Notes: generated from the letters alone by a model not told the origin. Counted from the first letter of the stretch, positions 16,856 through 25,552 are shown. The stretch is DNA of 54,330 nucleotides from an uncultured Mailhella sp. (GCA_944322695.1 CALUPQ010000188.1:1-54330); one strand, 5' to 3'. Made by a program: numbers and translations.

Positions 16856-18472
16856 ATGTTGCGCCTCTTTCTTCTCTTTCTCATCATGACGCTTGTGTCC
16901 CTGTCACCCGCCTCGGCCGCGGAATCGAGCAGCACAGCGACAGCCACGGCAACGGCGACGGCCACGGCAAGCACGTCCGTCACGCCCTCCACGCAGGAAC
17001 CCCAGCCTTTCGGAAGCAACCTCTTCCAGGGCAATTTTTCTTCCGGCGGCTCGGCGGCCACCATCCAGAGCGGAGACCGCATTCTCGTCCGCCTCTGGGG
17101 GGCCCTCACCCTCGACGACGTGTTCACCGTTTCCCCCACCGGCTCTCTGGATTTGCCCGAAATCGGCAGCATTCCGCTCTCCGGCCTGCCCAGAGGGGAC
17201 GCCGTGCAGATTCAGCAGTCCATCATCAGCAAGCTGAACGTCTCCGGCATCAGCGACGTGCAGGTCTATGCAAGGCCGCTGGACACGCAGAACATTTCCG
17301 TGTTCGTCACCGGCTTCGTCAACCATCCCGGCAGCTATCAGGGCACGGCTTCGGACAACATCCTGTCCTTTCTCGACAAGGCGGGCGGCATCGACTCGCG
17401 CCGGGGCAGCTACCGCGACATCAGGGTTCTGAGAAGTCAGCAGCCTCTGGCCACGGCCGACCTCTATCCCTTCATCCTCTACGGTCAGATTCCCTCCATA
17501 CGCTTCAACGACGGCGACACCATCGTGGTCGGCGAAAAAGGCCCCACCGTTTCTGCCAGCGGAGAAGTACGCAACGCCGCGCGCTTTGAATTCGAAAAGG
17601 GAAAAATGACGGGCGAAGCCCTGGCGAAGCTGGCCGACCCCAATTCCAGGGCCTCCCACGTGAGCATTTCCGGGTTCAGAAACGGCATTCCGTACAATCA
17701 GTATCTGTCCATCAAGGAATTCAACAGACTGAGACTGGAAAACGACGACCAGGTGCGCTTTCAGGCCGACACCACGGGCAGTACCATCATGGTGGAAGCC
17801 CAGGGCGCCATCCTCGGTTCCTCGCGCTTCCCCGTGCGGCGCAACGCCCGCCTTCAGGAAGTGCTGAGCTATATTTCCGTGGACCCGGACAGAGCCAATC
17901 TCTCCGGCCTGTACATCAAGCGCCTGAGCACGGCAAAACAGCAGAAAAAAGCCATTGAGGACGCGCTGAACCGCCTTGAGCACAACGCCTACACGGCCAC
18001 GTCCTCCAGCAACGACGAAGCTCAGATTCGCGCCAAGGAAGCCGAAATGCTCTCCAGCTTCATCGACCGCGCGCGCAAGGTGGAGCCGGAAGGCATCGTC
18101 GTAGTGGGAAGCGGCGGAAAAATAGCCGACATCGCGCTGGAAAACGGCGACGTCATCGTCATTCCCGAAAAGACGGACGTTGTCATGATAAGCGGCGAGG
18201 TCATCATGCCGCAGGCCGTGGTTTGGAATGAAGACCGCGACATGGACGACTACATCAGAAGCGCGGGCGGCTTCAGCAACAGAGCCGACACGTCCAACAT
18301 TCTCGTGGTTCATCCCGACGGAGAAGTCACGCCCAAGGCGAAAAACGTCCAGCCCGGCGACCAGATTCTCGTCCTGCCCCGCGTGGACTCCAAAAACATG
18401 CAGGCCGTCAAGGAAGTCTCGCAGATACTCTATCAGGTGGCCGTTGCCTGCAAGGTCATTCTGGATTTGTAG
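16856..18472 (+). CDS. Wza-type polysaccharide export protein with SLBB domains
   Basis: A 538-residue exported protein. It has an N-terminal Sec signal peptide ending SASA (about residue 21) and a low-complexity Thr-Ala stretch, then the polysaccharide biosynthesis/export domain (IQSGDRILVRLWGALTLDDVFTVSPTGSLDLPEIG) and several SLBB repeats (ISVFVTGFVNHPGSYQG; PTVSASGEVRNAARFEF; VMISGEVIMPQAVVW). Proteins of this group form the outer-membrane channel for capsule or exopolysaccharide. It lacks a lipobox, so it is not lipidated like E. coli Wza; the preceding lipoprotein may supply that anchor. No polymerase or Wzc-like kinase is nearby. GGAG precedes the ATG. A 20-bp-stem terminator follows. 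Confidence 0.88.
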   Translation: MLRLFLLFLIMTLVSLSPASAAESSSTATATATATATASTSVTPSTQEPQPFGSNLFQGNFSSGGSAATIQSGDRILVRLWGALTLDDVFTVSPTGSLDLPEIGSIPLSGLPRGDAVQIQQSIISKLNVSGISDVQVYARPLDTQNISVFVTGFVNHPGSYQGTASDNILSFLDKAGGIDSRRGSYRDIRVLRSQQPLATADLYPFILYGQIPSIRFNDGDTIVVGEKGPTVSASGEVRNAARFEFEKGKMTGEALAKLADPNSRASHVSISGFRNGIPYNQYLSIKEFNRLRLENDDQVRFQADTTGSTIMVEAQGAILGSSRFPVRRNARLQEVLSYISVDPDRANLSGLYIKRLSTAKQQKKAIEDALNRLEHNAYTATSSSNDEAQIRAKEAEMLSSFIDRARKVEPEGIVVVGSGGKIADIALENGDVIVIPEKTDVVMISGEVIMPQAVVWNEDRDMDDYIRSAGGFSNRADTSNILVVHPDGEVTPKAKNVQPGDQILVLPRVDSKNMQAVKEVSQILYQVAVACKVILDL

Positions 18473-18495
18473 TTCACCTGCCCCCGTTGTTAGGC

Positions 18496-18540
18496 AAAGA
18501 AGAAGGGCCTCTCCATCATCTGGAGAGGCCCTTCTTCTTT
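18496..18540. terminator. Terminator with a 20-bp perfect stem
   Basis: Arms 18496-18515 and 18521-18540 are exact complements with a 5-base loop. The AAAGAAGAAG/CTTCTTCTTT ends flank a GGGCCTCTCC core. It ends the export-protein unit and could also stop transcription from the right. Confidence 0.85.
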
Positions 18541-18822
18541 GCTGCGGAAAACCCATGCCGTCAGAAAACGCTCGGCATCAGCGGTCTGCCTGTCTTCTCA
18601 GGCTGAAAAACTTGTCACCGGCAACGGAACGCCTCGAACTCCATCGCAAGGCAAACACCGGCATAAAACAAACCACAGAAAAGCCCCTGCGGCATCCATA
18701 CAGATGCTCCCGGGCCGGGAAAGGTACGCATCTTCTTCAGCAAAACCCGCTCTGCGACACGGCCGGAGCCTTCCCTCGGGGCAAGGGGAAGCGCAGTCTC
18801 GAAAAAAACGCTCCACGGAAAG
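18541..18822. other. Intergenic region between converging genes
   Basis: About 280 bp between the export-protein terminator and the glycosyltransferase stop. Short open frames are present, but none has a ribosome site or recognisable product. Confidence 0.4.
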
Positions 18823-19827
18823 CTATTCCGTCTCCCCGCGCATCTTTCTTCCCATATCCACCACCCAGCGGTCGAAGCGCTTGCGCTCCAGCCGGGTGCA
18901 TCTGCGCAGGCGCGTAAGCAGCGAACTCCCCCGAGGCTGACGACCGGTCCTGCGCACAAATTCCTCCCGCAGCTGAGGGATATGCCATATTTCCAAAGGC
19001 TCGAAGAACTCCACGCCCTTCTCATCAAAAAGGCGCAGCATTTCCGTCCACTGCCAGCTCGGAGGCGCAGGCGGCAGGTCATCAACGGGAATTCCCTCCA
19101 GCCATGCATCGGGAACGGTCTTCAGTCGAAGATGCGTCTCATCCCAGTCGCGGAAGTAGAAACGGTTGATGCGCTCCGCCTCGTCGGGCCGACGCGCAAG
19201 TTCCACACAGTGATACCAGGCCATCTTCAGCTGATAGGGAAGAAGCTGCTCGGAGGCAAAATGCAGTATGGCGCCTTTATCCAAAGGACATTTCACCACG
19301 TTGCTCCGGGTATCTGCCCCGGGAGTGCGGGGCATGTGCAGAAACCCCTCATAGGAAGACAGGCCGGGGGCATCTCTTACAATAATATTCCTATGAATGC
19401 GATGAAACTTGCTGTAATCGCCGTCACGGAAAAGCCTCGGGCTGCCCCAAAGCGTAAGCAGCCTGAGCGCGAGCTTGTGCCCCGGCTCCAGCGACTCCAT
19501 AAGCTCACGGCCGTATCTGCGGAACGGGGCGGTCATGACCTCATCGGCATCCAGACACAGAAAATGCGTGGCGCCGCGGCGACGGGCCTCGTCCAGAAGG
19601 GCCTGCCGGATGACCTTTTCCTTTCCCTGGGAAAAACCGGAAAAGTCTCCCTCCGTTTCAAGGACGATGCCGCCCTCTCGACGGACAATATCCCCGGAAT
19701 GGTCGGTGGAATGGTCGTCCATGCCTATCACCATGTCGGCCACGCCTTTCAGCGAAGCAAGGCAGCAAGGCAACAGCCTTGATTCATTACGAAAAGGAAT
19801 AAGCGCCGCAACTTTTATGGTAGGCAT
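18823..19827 (-). CDS. Family 2-type glycosyltransferase
   Basis: A 334-residue GT-A glycosyltransferase. The N-terminal nucleotide-sugar domain shows VAALIPFRNESRLLPCCLASL, DDHSTDHS and the metal-binding D-x-D in CLDADE. The rest (HRIHRNIIVRDAPGLSSYEGF; a Trp-rich C-terminal region) is typical of LPS-core or surface-glycan transferases that add a sugar to an acceptor on the cytoplasmic side. No membrane segment is evident. The frame is open 30 codons upstream; the ATG at 19827 was preferred because the conserved domain starts right after it. It diverges from the kdsC-lpt unit, which agrees with a role in LPS synthesis. Donor and acceptor are unknown. Confidence 0.82.
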   Translation of the reverse strand: MPTIKVAALIPFRNESRLLPCCLASLKGVADMVIGMDDHSTDHSGDIVRREGGIVLETEGDFSGFSQGKEKVIRQALLDEARRRGATHFLCLDADEVMTAPFRRYGRELMESLEPGHKLALRLLTLWGSPRLFRDGDYSKFHRIHRNIIVRDAPGLSSYEGFLHMPRTPGADTRSNVVKCPLDKGAILHFASEQLLPYQLKMAWYHCVELARRPDEAERINRFYFRDWDETHLRLKTVPDAWLEGIPVDDLPPAPPSWQWTEMLRLFDEKGVEFFEPLEIWHIPQLREEFVRRTGRQPRGSSLLTRLRRCTRLERKRFDRWVVDMGRKMRGETE

Positions 19828-19901
19828 GAAAACGCTCCTCGAATTTTCGCAGGAAAATACCACAAGCCTGCCGCAAAGCCAAGTCCCGGCCCTGCTTTCT
19901 T

Positions 19902-19930
19902 TTGACTCGCATGGCAAAGGCGGATATAGA
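19902..19930 (+). promoter_or_regulatory. Promoter of kdsC-lptC-lptA-lptB
   Basis: TTGACT (19902-19907), 17-bp spacer, TATAGA (19925-19930), 40 bp before the kdsC ATG, in the divergent region with the glycosyltransferase gene. Confidence 0.65.
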
Positions 19931-19970
19931 AAAGGACTGACGTTGCCTTTCAGACAGTCCCGGAGTATGT

Positions 19971-20558
19971 ATGCCCGCAGATATATTTTCCCCTTTTTCC
20001 GGCACCCCCGTCAGCGAAGAAGTGCTTCTCGCGGCCGCAAAGGTCCGCTTTCTGGTGCTTGACGTGGACGGCGTGTGCACCGATGGAAAGCTGTACTTTC
20101 AGGAAAACGGTCACCCCATAAAATGTTTCAACGCCCAGGACGGGATAGGCATCAAGACGGCGCTTCTGTCCGACCTCGGCATAGGCATCATCACCGGCAG
20201 AAACGACCCCTGCGTGCTGGCCAGAATGTCGCAGCTCGGCGTGAAGGACTATTACGCGGGCTTTGAGGCCAAGCTCCCCAAGCTGGAGGCCATCCGCCAA
20301 AAATACGGTCTGCAGAAGGAAGAAATGGCCTATCTCGGGGACGACTGGATAGACCTTGACCCCATGCGCTCCGTCGGCATGCCCATGGCCGTGGCCAACG
20401 CCGTGGCTCAGGTGAAGAAGGAAGCGCTCTACGTCACCGTAGCCAGAGGCGGAGAAGGCGCCGTGCGTGAAGCCGTCGAATTTCTGCTGGCCGCCCGCAG
20501 GGACGGCAAAAATCCCGCGGATATCTGGACCGCGGCCACAGGACCTGCCAGAATATGA
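19971..20558 (+). CDS. kdsC: 3-deoxy-D-manno-octulosonate 8-phosphate phosphatase KdsC
   Basis: A 195-residue HAD phosphatase of the small C0 type. It hydrolyses Kdo-8-phosphate to free Kdo, the substrate for CMP-Kdo synthesis used by WaaA (13212). HAD motif I is DVDGVCTDG (nucleophile Asp and acid/base Asp), motif II GIITGRN, motif III Lys in EAKLPKLE, and motif IV YLGDDWIDLDP. The C-terminus is slightly longer than in E. coli. CGGAG lies just before the ATG. It overlaps lptC by 4 bp. Confidence 0.93.
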   Translation: MPADIFSPFSGTPVSEEVLLAAAKVRFLVLDVDGVCTDGKLYFQENGHPIKCFNAQDGIGIKTALLSDLGIGIITGRNDPCVLARMSQLGVKDYYAGFEAKLPKLEAIRQKYGLQKEEMAYLGDDWIDLDPMRSVGMPMAVANAVAQVKKEALYVTVARGGEGAVREAVEFLLAARRDGKNPADIWTAATGPARI

Positions 20559-21256
20559 ACGACTCCCTGAAAAGGACCCTCGCCCTTGTCGTTCTCGGTC
20601 TCGCCGTATGGGGCGGGTGGTACGGCTGGCAGGGCTGGAAAACCCGCCGGGCGCTGGAAGCTCTGGAAAACGTGGTGCGTTCGGAAGATTTGAACAAGCT
20701 GCTTTCCGACCCGCCGGAAGAAGTGAAAAACGCGGTGGACCTGGCCGTGCGCGGCATCATGCTCTCCCAGGGGCATGAAGGACGCAAGAGCTTCGACCTC
20801 AACGCCGACTGGGCCACGCTGAACCAGGATTCAGGAGCCATCACCGTGCGCGACCCGGACATCCAGTACATGCTGGAGAGCACGGACGGCAGGACTGAAC
20901 GCATCATCAAGGCCACTTCGGACGTGGGCCGCGTGGAAGACGGCAATCAGAAAGTCTCCATGTCCGGCAACGTGCAGGCCTCCTATGAGGAAAACAGGCT
21001 CAACGGAGATTTGGCCGTCTTTCTCAACACCGAACGCACGCTCACCTTCCCTGACGGAGCCGTGCTGAGCGGCCCTACGCTCTCCGGTACGGCAACCAGG
21101 CTCGTATGGGACCTCAACACCAATATTCTGACGGGCGACAAGGGCGTGAGCATGCGCTGGATTCCGTCCGGTTCCGATACCACAGGCGGCGCAGCAGACG
21201 CCGAGCCGTCATCCGATGCCGCGCCCCAGGCCGCGCAGGAGGAAAATCCTTCATGA
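20555..21256 (+). CDS. lptC: LPS export system protein LptC
   Basis: A 233-residue bitopic inner-membrane protein: one N-terminal membrane helix (about residues 8-26, TLALVVLGLAVWGGWYGW) then a periplasmic beta-jellyroll (SGNVQASYEENRLNGDLAVFLNTERTLTFPDGAVLSG) that receives LPS from LptBFG and passes it to LptA. Sequence identity in the family is low; the call rests on topology, the jellyroll pattern and position between kdsC and lptA. It has a longer N-terminal helix region and an acidic Ala-rich tail compared with E. coli. ATGA overlaps link it to both neighbours. Confidence 0.85.
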   Translation: MNDSLKRTLALVVLGLAVWGGWYGWQGWKTRRALEALENVVRSEDLNKLLSDPPEEVKNAVDLAVRGIMLSQGHEGRKSFDLNADWATLNQDSGAITVRDPDIQYMLESTDGRTERIIKATSDVGRVEDGNQKVSMSGNVQASYEENRLNGDLAVFLNTERTLTFPDGAVLSGPTLSGTATRLVWDLNTNILTGDKGVSMRWIPSGSDTTGGAADAEPSSDAAPQAAQEENPS

Positions 21257-21783
21257 AAACGATTCTTCTTTCCCTTGTTCTTCTCACGTTCTGCACCGCC
21301 GGAGCCATGGCCGCTCCTCTGCCCGGAGGAGACAGCAACCTTCCCGTGGACGTGACGGCCGACAACATGGTCTACACCGCCGACAAGAACACCGTGGTCT
21401 TTCAGGGTCGCGTGGAAGCCGTGCGGGGCGAGTTCAAAATGTGGTCTGAAACGCTGACCCTCTATCTCAAGTCCGGCGGCAACGGCGGCACGGAAAAGAC
21501 AGCCTCTCCCGCCATGGAAGGCAGCGACCTCGACCGTATCGTGGCGGAAAAGAACGTGCGCTTCCAGAACGGCACGCAGACCGGCTCCGCCCAGAAGGCG
21601 ACGTATTACTCCGCAAAGAATCTGCTCGTGCTGGAAGGCAACCCCGTGCTGCACGACGGCGACAACTCCATCCGGGGCAACGTCATCCGCTATTTCGTCA
21701 ATGAGAACAGAAGCGTCGTGGAGGGCGGTCCCAAGCAGCGTGTCCATGCCGTGTTTTCCTCCAACGACAAAAAGGGAAAGTAG
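21253..21783 (+). CDS. lptA: LPS export periplasmic protein LptA
   Basis: A 176-residue periplasmic protein with a Sec signal peptide ending AMA (about residue 20). The OstA/LptA jellyroll repeats are visible: VDVTADNMVYTADKNTVVFQGRVEAVRGEFKMWSETL, then RIVAEKNVRFQNGTQTGSAQKATYY and VLEGNPVLHDGDNSIRG. LptA polymers bridge the periplasm to carry LPS to LptDE. The ATG at 21253 overlaps the lptC stop (ATGA). lptB starts 1 bp after its stop. Confidence 0.92.
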   Translation: MKTILLSLVLLTFCTAGAMAAPLPGGDSNLPVDVTADNMVYTADKNTVVFQGRVEAVRGEFKMWSETLTLYLKSGGNGGTEKTASPAMEGSDLDRIVAEKNVRFQNGTQTGSAQKATYYSAKNLLVLEGNPVLHDGDNSIRGNVIRYFVNENRSVVEGGPKQRVHAVFSSNDKKGK

Positions 21784-21784
21784 C

Positions 21785-22513
21785 ATGAGCTCCACACTTT
21801 CCGCCCAGCACCTGTGCAAGCGCTACGGTCAGAAGGAAGTCGTCCACGAAGTTTCCGTATCCATGAAGCAGGGCGAAATCGTGGGCCTTCTCGGACCCAA
21901 CGGCGCAGGCAAGACCACGTCCTTCTACATGATTACGGGCATCATCAAGCCCACGACCGGCAAAGTGATGCTCGACGGACAGGAAATCAGCACCTGGCCT
22001 CTGTACCGCCGCGCCCGGGTGGGACTTTCCTATCTGCCGCAGGAAAGCTCCGTCTTCCGCCGTCTCACCGTGCGGCAAAATCTGCAAATCATTCTGGAGC
22101 ATACCGGCCTTTCCCGCGCGGAGCAGAAAAAGCGCGCCGACCAGCTCATGGAGGAATTCGGCCTCACGCGGCTGGAAAAATCCTACGCCTCCTACCTGTC
22201 CGGCGGTGAGCGCCGCCGCCTGGAAATCGCCCGCTGTCTCATCCGCGACCCGCTCTTCGTGCTGCTGGACGAACCCTTCGCCGGCATCGACCCGCTGGCC
22301 GTAGGAGACATTCAGGTGCTCATCCGCGGTCTCAAGGAACGCGGCATAGGCGTGCTCATTTCCGACCATAACGTGAGAGAAACCCTTTCCATCTGCGACA
22401 GGGCCTATCTCATGTTCCAGGGCAACATCATTCTCTCCGGCACGCCGGACGAAATCGTCAACAACGCCCGAGCCAGGGAAGTCTATCTCGGCGAGGATTT
22501 CCATCTCGCCTGA
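21785..22513 (+). CDS. lptB: LPS export ABC transporter ATP-binding protein LptB
   Basis: A 242-residue ABC ATPase driving LPS extraction with LptFG. Walker A GPNGAGKTT, Q-loop LPQESSVFRRLTV, signature LSGGERRRLEIAR, Walker B VLLDEPFAGIDP and the switch His in ISDHNVRET are all intact; the SVFRRLTV segment after the Q-loop is characteristic of LptB. The ATG at 21785 gives the family length. lptF and lptG are not in the window, and rpoN, often next to lptB, is absent. Confidence 0.95.
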   Translation: MSSTLSAQHLCKRYGQKEVVHEVSVSMKQGEIVGLLGPNGAGKTTSFYMITGIIKPTTGKVMLDGQEISTWPLYRRARVGLSYLPQESSVFRRLTVRQNLQIILEHTGLSRAEQKKRADQLMEEFGLTRLEKSYASYLSGGERRRLEIARCLIRDPLFVLLDEPFAGIDPLAVGDIQVLIRGLKERGIGVLISDHNVRETLSICDRAYLMFQGNIILSGTPDEIVNNARAREVYLGEDFHLA

Positions 22514-22540
22514 TACGCGAAAAAAACGTTCTCCACCGCG

Positions 22541-22573
22541 AAGGGCAGGGCGTCATTCGTCCTGCCCTTTGTC
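22541..22573 (+). terminator. Probable lptB terminator overlapping the converging gene
   Basis: A 9-bp stem (22541-22549 with 22561-22569) followed by TTTGTCCTT, 27 bp after the lptB stop. It overlaps the 3' end of the converging DUF721 gene, so its strength is uncertain. Confidence 0.5.
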
Positions 22574-23074
22574 CTTGTCGCCGTCGAAAAGACGCACATA
22601 GGCCTCGTAGCAGGCCGCCAGCGGAGAATCGGGAGGGAGTTTCAGTCCGCCCAGCTTCGGCGGACGCGGAGGCGGCGGAAGGGAGGGGGCCTTCGTGATG
22701 TCCACGCGGCGCAGGGATTCTCTGCCCATGAGCAGATGCAGCTCCACCTTCTGAAAGTATTCCTCGTCCATGAAGGCGTTCACCCGCTCAAGGATTTCGG
22801 GTACGGCATAGGAAAGCTCCTGCATGGCGCAGGAATCCTCCCCGCCGATGAGCAGAATGGCGCCTCGGTGTCCCAGAGGATGGGCAAGAGGAGCTATGTC
22901 CGGTCCCATGACGATTTCCCAGTTCTTCCACAGCTCACCGAGGAGCTGATGCTGCATCTGCATGCCGTGCGCGGAAAACCAGCCCGCCAGTCCGTCGCCG
23001 AGCGAAGAGACCCGGCCGCTTCTTTTGGCCAGGTCAAAGCCCGCGAAACGTCTGCGATACTTCTTCTCTTCCAT
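22553..23074 (-). CDS. DUF721 (DciA-like) protein
   Basis: A 173-residue protein with a DUF721 domain: after a basic N-terminus (MEEKKYRRRFAGFD) come the helix LGELWKNWEIVMGPDIAPLAHPLGHRGAILLIGGEDSCAMQELSY and PEILERVNAFM. DciA in bacteria lacking DnaC helps load the replicative helicase; DUF721 members with Trp in WxxxVG-type motifs belong to that broad group. The Pro-rich C-terminal tail (SLPPPPRPPKLGG) is unusual. The frame is open 86 codons upstream, but the ATG at 23074 begins the conserved part. Confidence 0.72.
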   Translation of the reverse strand: MEEKKYRRRFAGFDLAKRSGRVSSLGDGLAGWFSAHGMQMQHQLLGELWKNWEIVMGPDIAPLAHPLGHRGAILLIGGEDSCAMQELSYAVPEILERVNAFMDEEYFQKVELHLLMGRESLRRVDITKAPSLPPPPRPPKLGGLKLPPDSPLAACYEAYVRLFDGDKDKGQDE

Positions 23075-23384
23075 GAAAGGCACGCTACCAGACTTCCGAC
23101 AGATGGAGAAGCCCCCGTGCACGCATGTGCGCGGGGGCTTCTCAAACACGGCATGAAATACGCAGGAGGTCATGCCGACGTCTGTCTTACGAAATCCCGG
23201 ATGCCGAGGCCGCCGGACCTGCCGGAATTTTCCTTCCGCAGAAAAATCCCATGGAATGGGCCTATTCAGGAAAGGGCTCTTCCTCGGAAAGCATTGGCGT
23301 GCCCGTCCCCGGTCTGCCCCCCGGTAATGCAAGCCCGATTGGCTTCGAGCGCTTCCACCGGGAGGAAACCGGACAGCCTTTCCG
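23075..23384. other. Intergenic region between hcp and the DUF721 gene
   Basis: About 310 bp. It holds a 12-bp perfect stem (23106-23117 with 23132-23143) with a 14-base loop, just upstream of the DUF721 gene on its strand. It has no T-run, so it may be a leader structure rather than the hcp terminator. No gene is seen. Confidence 0.45.
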
Positions 23385-24929
23385 TTATCGACCGAGAATG
23401 GTCGCGAGGTCCTCCTCCGGAGTGGAAACAGACCGGATGCCGAACTCCTTCACCAGAAATTCCAGCACGGAAGGAGACACGAAGGCAGGCAGGGAAGGCC
23501 CGAGATAGATGTTCTTCACGCCGAGGTACAGAAGCGTGAGCAGTATGGCCACGGCCTTCTGCTCATACCAGGAGAGCACCAGCGTGAGGGGCAGGTCGTT
23601 CACGCCGCAGTCGAAAGCCTCGGCCAGAGCAAGCGCCACCTTCACCGCACCGTAGGCGTCGTTGCACTGTCCCATGTCCAGAAGACGGGGAATGCCGCCG
23701 ATTTCGCCGATATTCATGTCATTGAAGCGGAACTTGCCGCAGGCGAGCGTGAGCACCACGGTGTCGGCAGGCGTCTTTTTCACGAATTCCGTATAGTAGT
23801 TGCGGCCGGGTTTCGCCCCGTCGCAGCCGCCCACAAGGAAGAAATGGCGGATGGCGCCGGACTTCACGGCCTCCACGATGGTTCCGGCATGAGAGAGCAC
23901 CGCCTCGCTGCCGAAGCCCGTGGTCATGGCGGTACCGCCGTTGATGCCGGGCAGCGTGACGGCTTCCGCATAACCGCCCAGCTCCAGCGCCTTCTCTATG
24001 ACCGGAGAAAAATCCTTCCCACCGTCGATATGGCGCATGCCGGGATACTGAACCACTCCGGTGGTGAAGACGCGGTCGGCGTACGTCTCCTTCACGGGCA
24101 TGATGCAGTTGGTCGTAAAGAGCACCGGGGCGGGCACATGGGCGAATTCCTTCTGCTGATTCTGCCACGCCGTGCCGAAATGCCCCTTGAAATGAGCATA
24201 CTTTTTCAGTTCGGGATAGGCATGGGCAGGCAGCATTTCCCCGTGGGTGTACACGTTCACGCCCGTGTTCTCGGTCTGGGCCAGAAGAAGCGCCATATCG
24301 TGCAGGTCATGCCCGGTCACGATGATGAAGGGTCCCTCCTCCACGGTACGGGACACCTCGACGGGAGAAGGAATCCCGTACGTTCTGTTGGCTTCGTGCA
24401 GAAGCTCCATGCAGACCAGATTGATTCTGCCCGCCTCCATGACGGCGGCCAGCAGCTCTTCCTTCGCCGCATCGGAGGCGATGAGGACAAGCCCCCGGTA
24501 CAGAAAGCCGGTCACTTCGTCGCTGACTCTGCCGAGAGCCCGCGCATGGGAGGCATAGGCCGCTATGCCCTTCATGCCGAAGAGAAGCAGGGACTTCAGA
24601 CTGCGCACGTCTTCCTGCGCCTGCCAGAGTCGCGCAAGGTCATAGGCTTCCGCGCCGCCCGCCTGAACTCTGGCTTTGCGCACCTTCTCCACCAGCGCGG
24701 AAAGGGACAAATCATCAAAATTCACGTTGGTCAGCGTGCTGAAGAGCGCGTTCTCCACAAGCTCGTCAATCTCCGGTGTGCGCGCATCGCACGCCGCAAG
24801 AGATGCAAGTTCTCCGATGAGAACATCCTGAAGTCCGGCCGTGGCGGCCTTTTTTCCACAGACGCCGATTTTCGTGCAGCCTTTGCCGCCGGCCGTCTGC
24901 TCACACTGAAAACAGAACATGTCGCTCAT
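23385..24929 (-). CDS. hcp: Hydroxylamine reductase / hybrid-cluster protein Hcp
   Basis: A 514-residue hybrid-cluster protein. The N-terminal cysteines C6, C9, C18 and C24 give the CX2CX8CX5C pattern that binds the cubane cluster in Desulfovibrio-type Hcp. The hybrid-cluster region is visible through HGEMLPAHAYPELKKY, LFTTNCIMPVKETYADRVFTTG, VGGCDGAKPGRNYYTEF and LACGKFRFN. Hcp reduces nitric oxide or hydroxylamine and protects against nitrosative stress in anaerobes. The ATG at 24929 was chosen because GGAGGA precedes it; an upstream in-frame ATG at 24962 has no such site. A CRP/FNR-like palindrome lies 82 bp upstream. No hcr gene is adjacent. Confidence 0.95.
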   Translation of the reverse strand: MSDMFCFQCEQTAGGKGCTKIGVCGKKAATAGLQDVLIGELASLAACDARTPEIDELVENALFSTLTNVNFDDLSLSALVEKVRKARVQAGGAEAYDLARLWQAQEDVRSLKSLLLFGMKGIAAYASHARALGRVSDEVTGFLYRGLVLIASDAAKEELLAAVMEAGRINLVCMELLHEANRTYGIPSPVEVSRTVEEGPFIIVTGHDLHDMALLLAQTENTGVNVYTHGEMLPAHAYPELKKYAHFKGHFGTAWQNQQKEFAHVPAPVLFTTNCIMPVKETYADRVFTTGVVQYPGMRHIDGGKDFSPVIEKALELGGYAEAVTLPGINGGTAMTTGFGSEAVLSHAGTIVEAVKSGAIRHFFLVGGCDGAKPGRNYYTEFVKKTPADTVVLTLACGKFRFNDMNIGEIGGIPRLLDMGQCNDAYGAVKVALALAEAFDCGVNDLPLTLVLSWYEQKAVAILLTLLYLGVKNIYLGPSLPAFVSPSVLEFLVKEFGIRSVSTPEEDLATILGR

Positions 24930-25010
24930 AAGCCATCCTCCGCAATATCGTTTAGTCATCATGTCACACAGTTCTCTATCCTCAGCCTAGAAGCCTTTCG
25001 TTGCAAAAAC

Positions 25011-25026
25011 TGTGTCCATGGTCACA
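25011..25026 (-). promoter_or_regulatory. CRP/FNR-type operator upstream of hcp
   Basis: A palindrome of the form TGTGT-N6-TCACA, 9 of 10 positions of the CRP consensus arms. Its centre is about 41.5 bp upstream of a start site predicted from a TAGGCT -10-like hexamer (24984-24989, minus strand). That is the class II activator position. In Desulfovibrionales hcp is known to be controlled by HcpR, a CRP/FNR-family regulator. Confidence 0.55.
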
Positions 25027-25054
25027 ATATGCCATGCTTCGGCCGGCATCTCAG

Positions 25055-25552
25055 CTATTTTTCCGCTCCCTTCCCGTCCTCGCGGTTCCAGGCCGTATAC
25101 GGAAGACGGGAGAGCTCCACATTGAGATAGCGCGACACCTTGCTCACCTCTTCTCCCAGCCATTCGGGCCGGACAAACGTCTGCTCTTCCGACTCAAGTT
25201 CGATTTCTGCCACGATGAGGCCGGCATTCGCGCCCAGAAACTCGTCCACTTCCCACACGCTGCCCTCATGCTCAAAGGTGTGGCGCATCTTTTCGATGAT
25301 TTCTCCGGGAGCGAGCCCGTCCAGAAGAGCCTGCGCCTCGTCCAGAGGAATGTCATATTCAAATTCGCTGCGGGCTATGCCTTCACCGCGGTACTTGATG
25401 GTCAAAGTCCCCTTCTCTCCGGCCACGCGCACGCGCACGGTACGGTCCTGCGTGCGGGCGATGTATCCCTGCCGGAAAAGTACCCCTTCGGCCATGTCGC
25501 GCCAGCCGTCGCCTTTTACCAGAAACTTCCGCTCTATTTCCTGCTGCTTCAT
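25055..25552 (-). CDS. CYTH-domain protein (triphosphate tunnel metalloenzyme)
   Basis: A 165-residue CYTH/TTM protein. The ExExK signature appears as EIERKFL near the N-terminus, followed by the basic strands QDRTVRVRVAGEKGTLTIKYRG and the acidic EFEYDIPLDEAQALL, GSVWEVDEFLGANAGLIVAEIELESE. Small bacterial members are usually inorganic triphosphatases or, less often, class IV adenylate cyclases. GGAGGA precedes the ATG. It lies between rpsA and hcp on the same strand with gaps of about 125 and 180 bp, so it is probably transcribed separately. Confidence 0.85.
   Translation of the reverse strand: MKQQEIERKFLVKGDGWRDMAEGVLFRQGYIARTQDRTVRVRVAGEKGTLTIKYRGEGIARSEFEYDIPLDEAQALLDGLAPGEIIEKMRHTFEHEGSVWEVDEFLGANAGLIVAEIELESEEQTFVRPEWLGEEVSKVSRYLNVELSRLPYTAWNREDGKGAEK

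Noticed and set aside
18496-18540. Long perfect inverted repeats (18496-18540, 10624-10663) as transposon ends or CRISPR-like units
   Set aside because: Each is a single hairpin right after a gene with T-rich edges; they fit terminators, and no repeated spacer pattern or transposase is present anywhere in the window.
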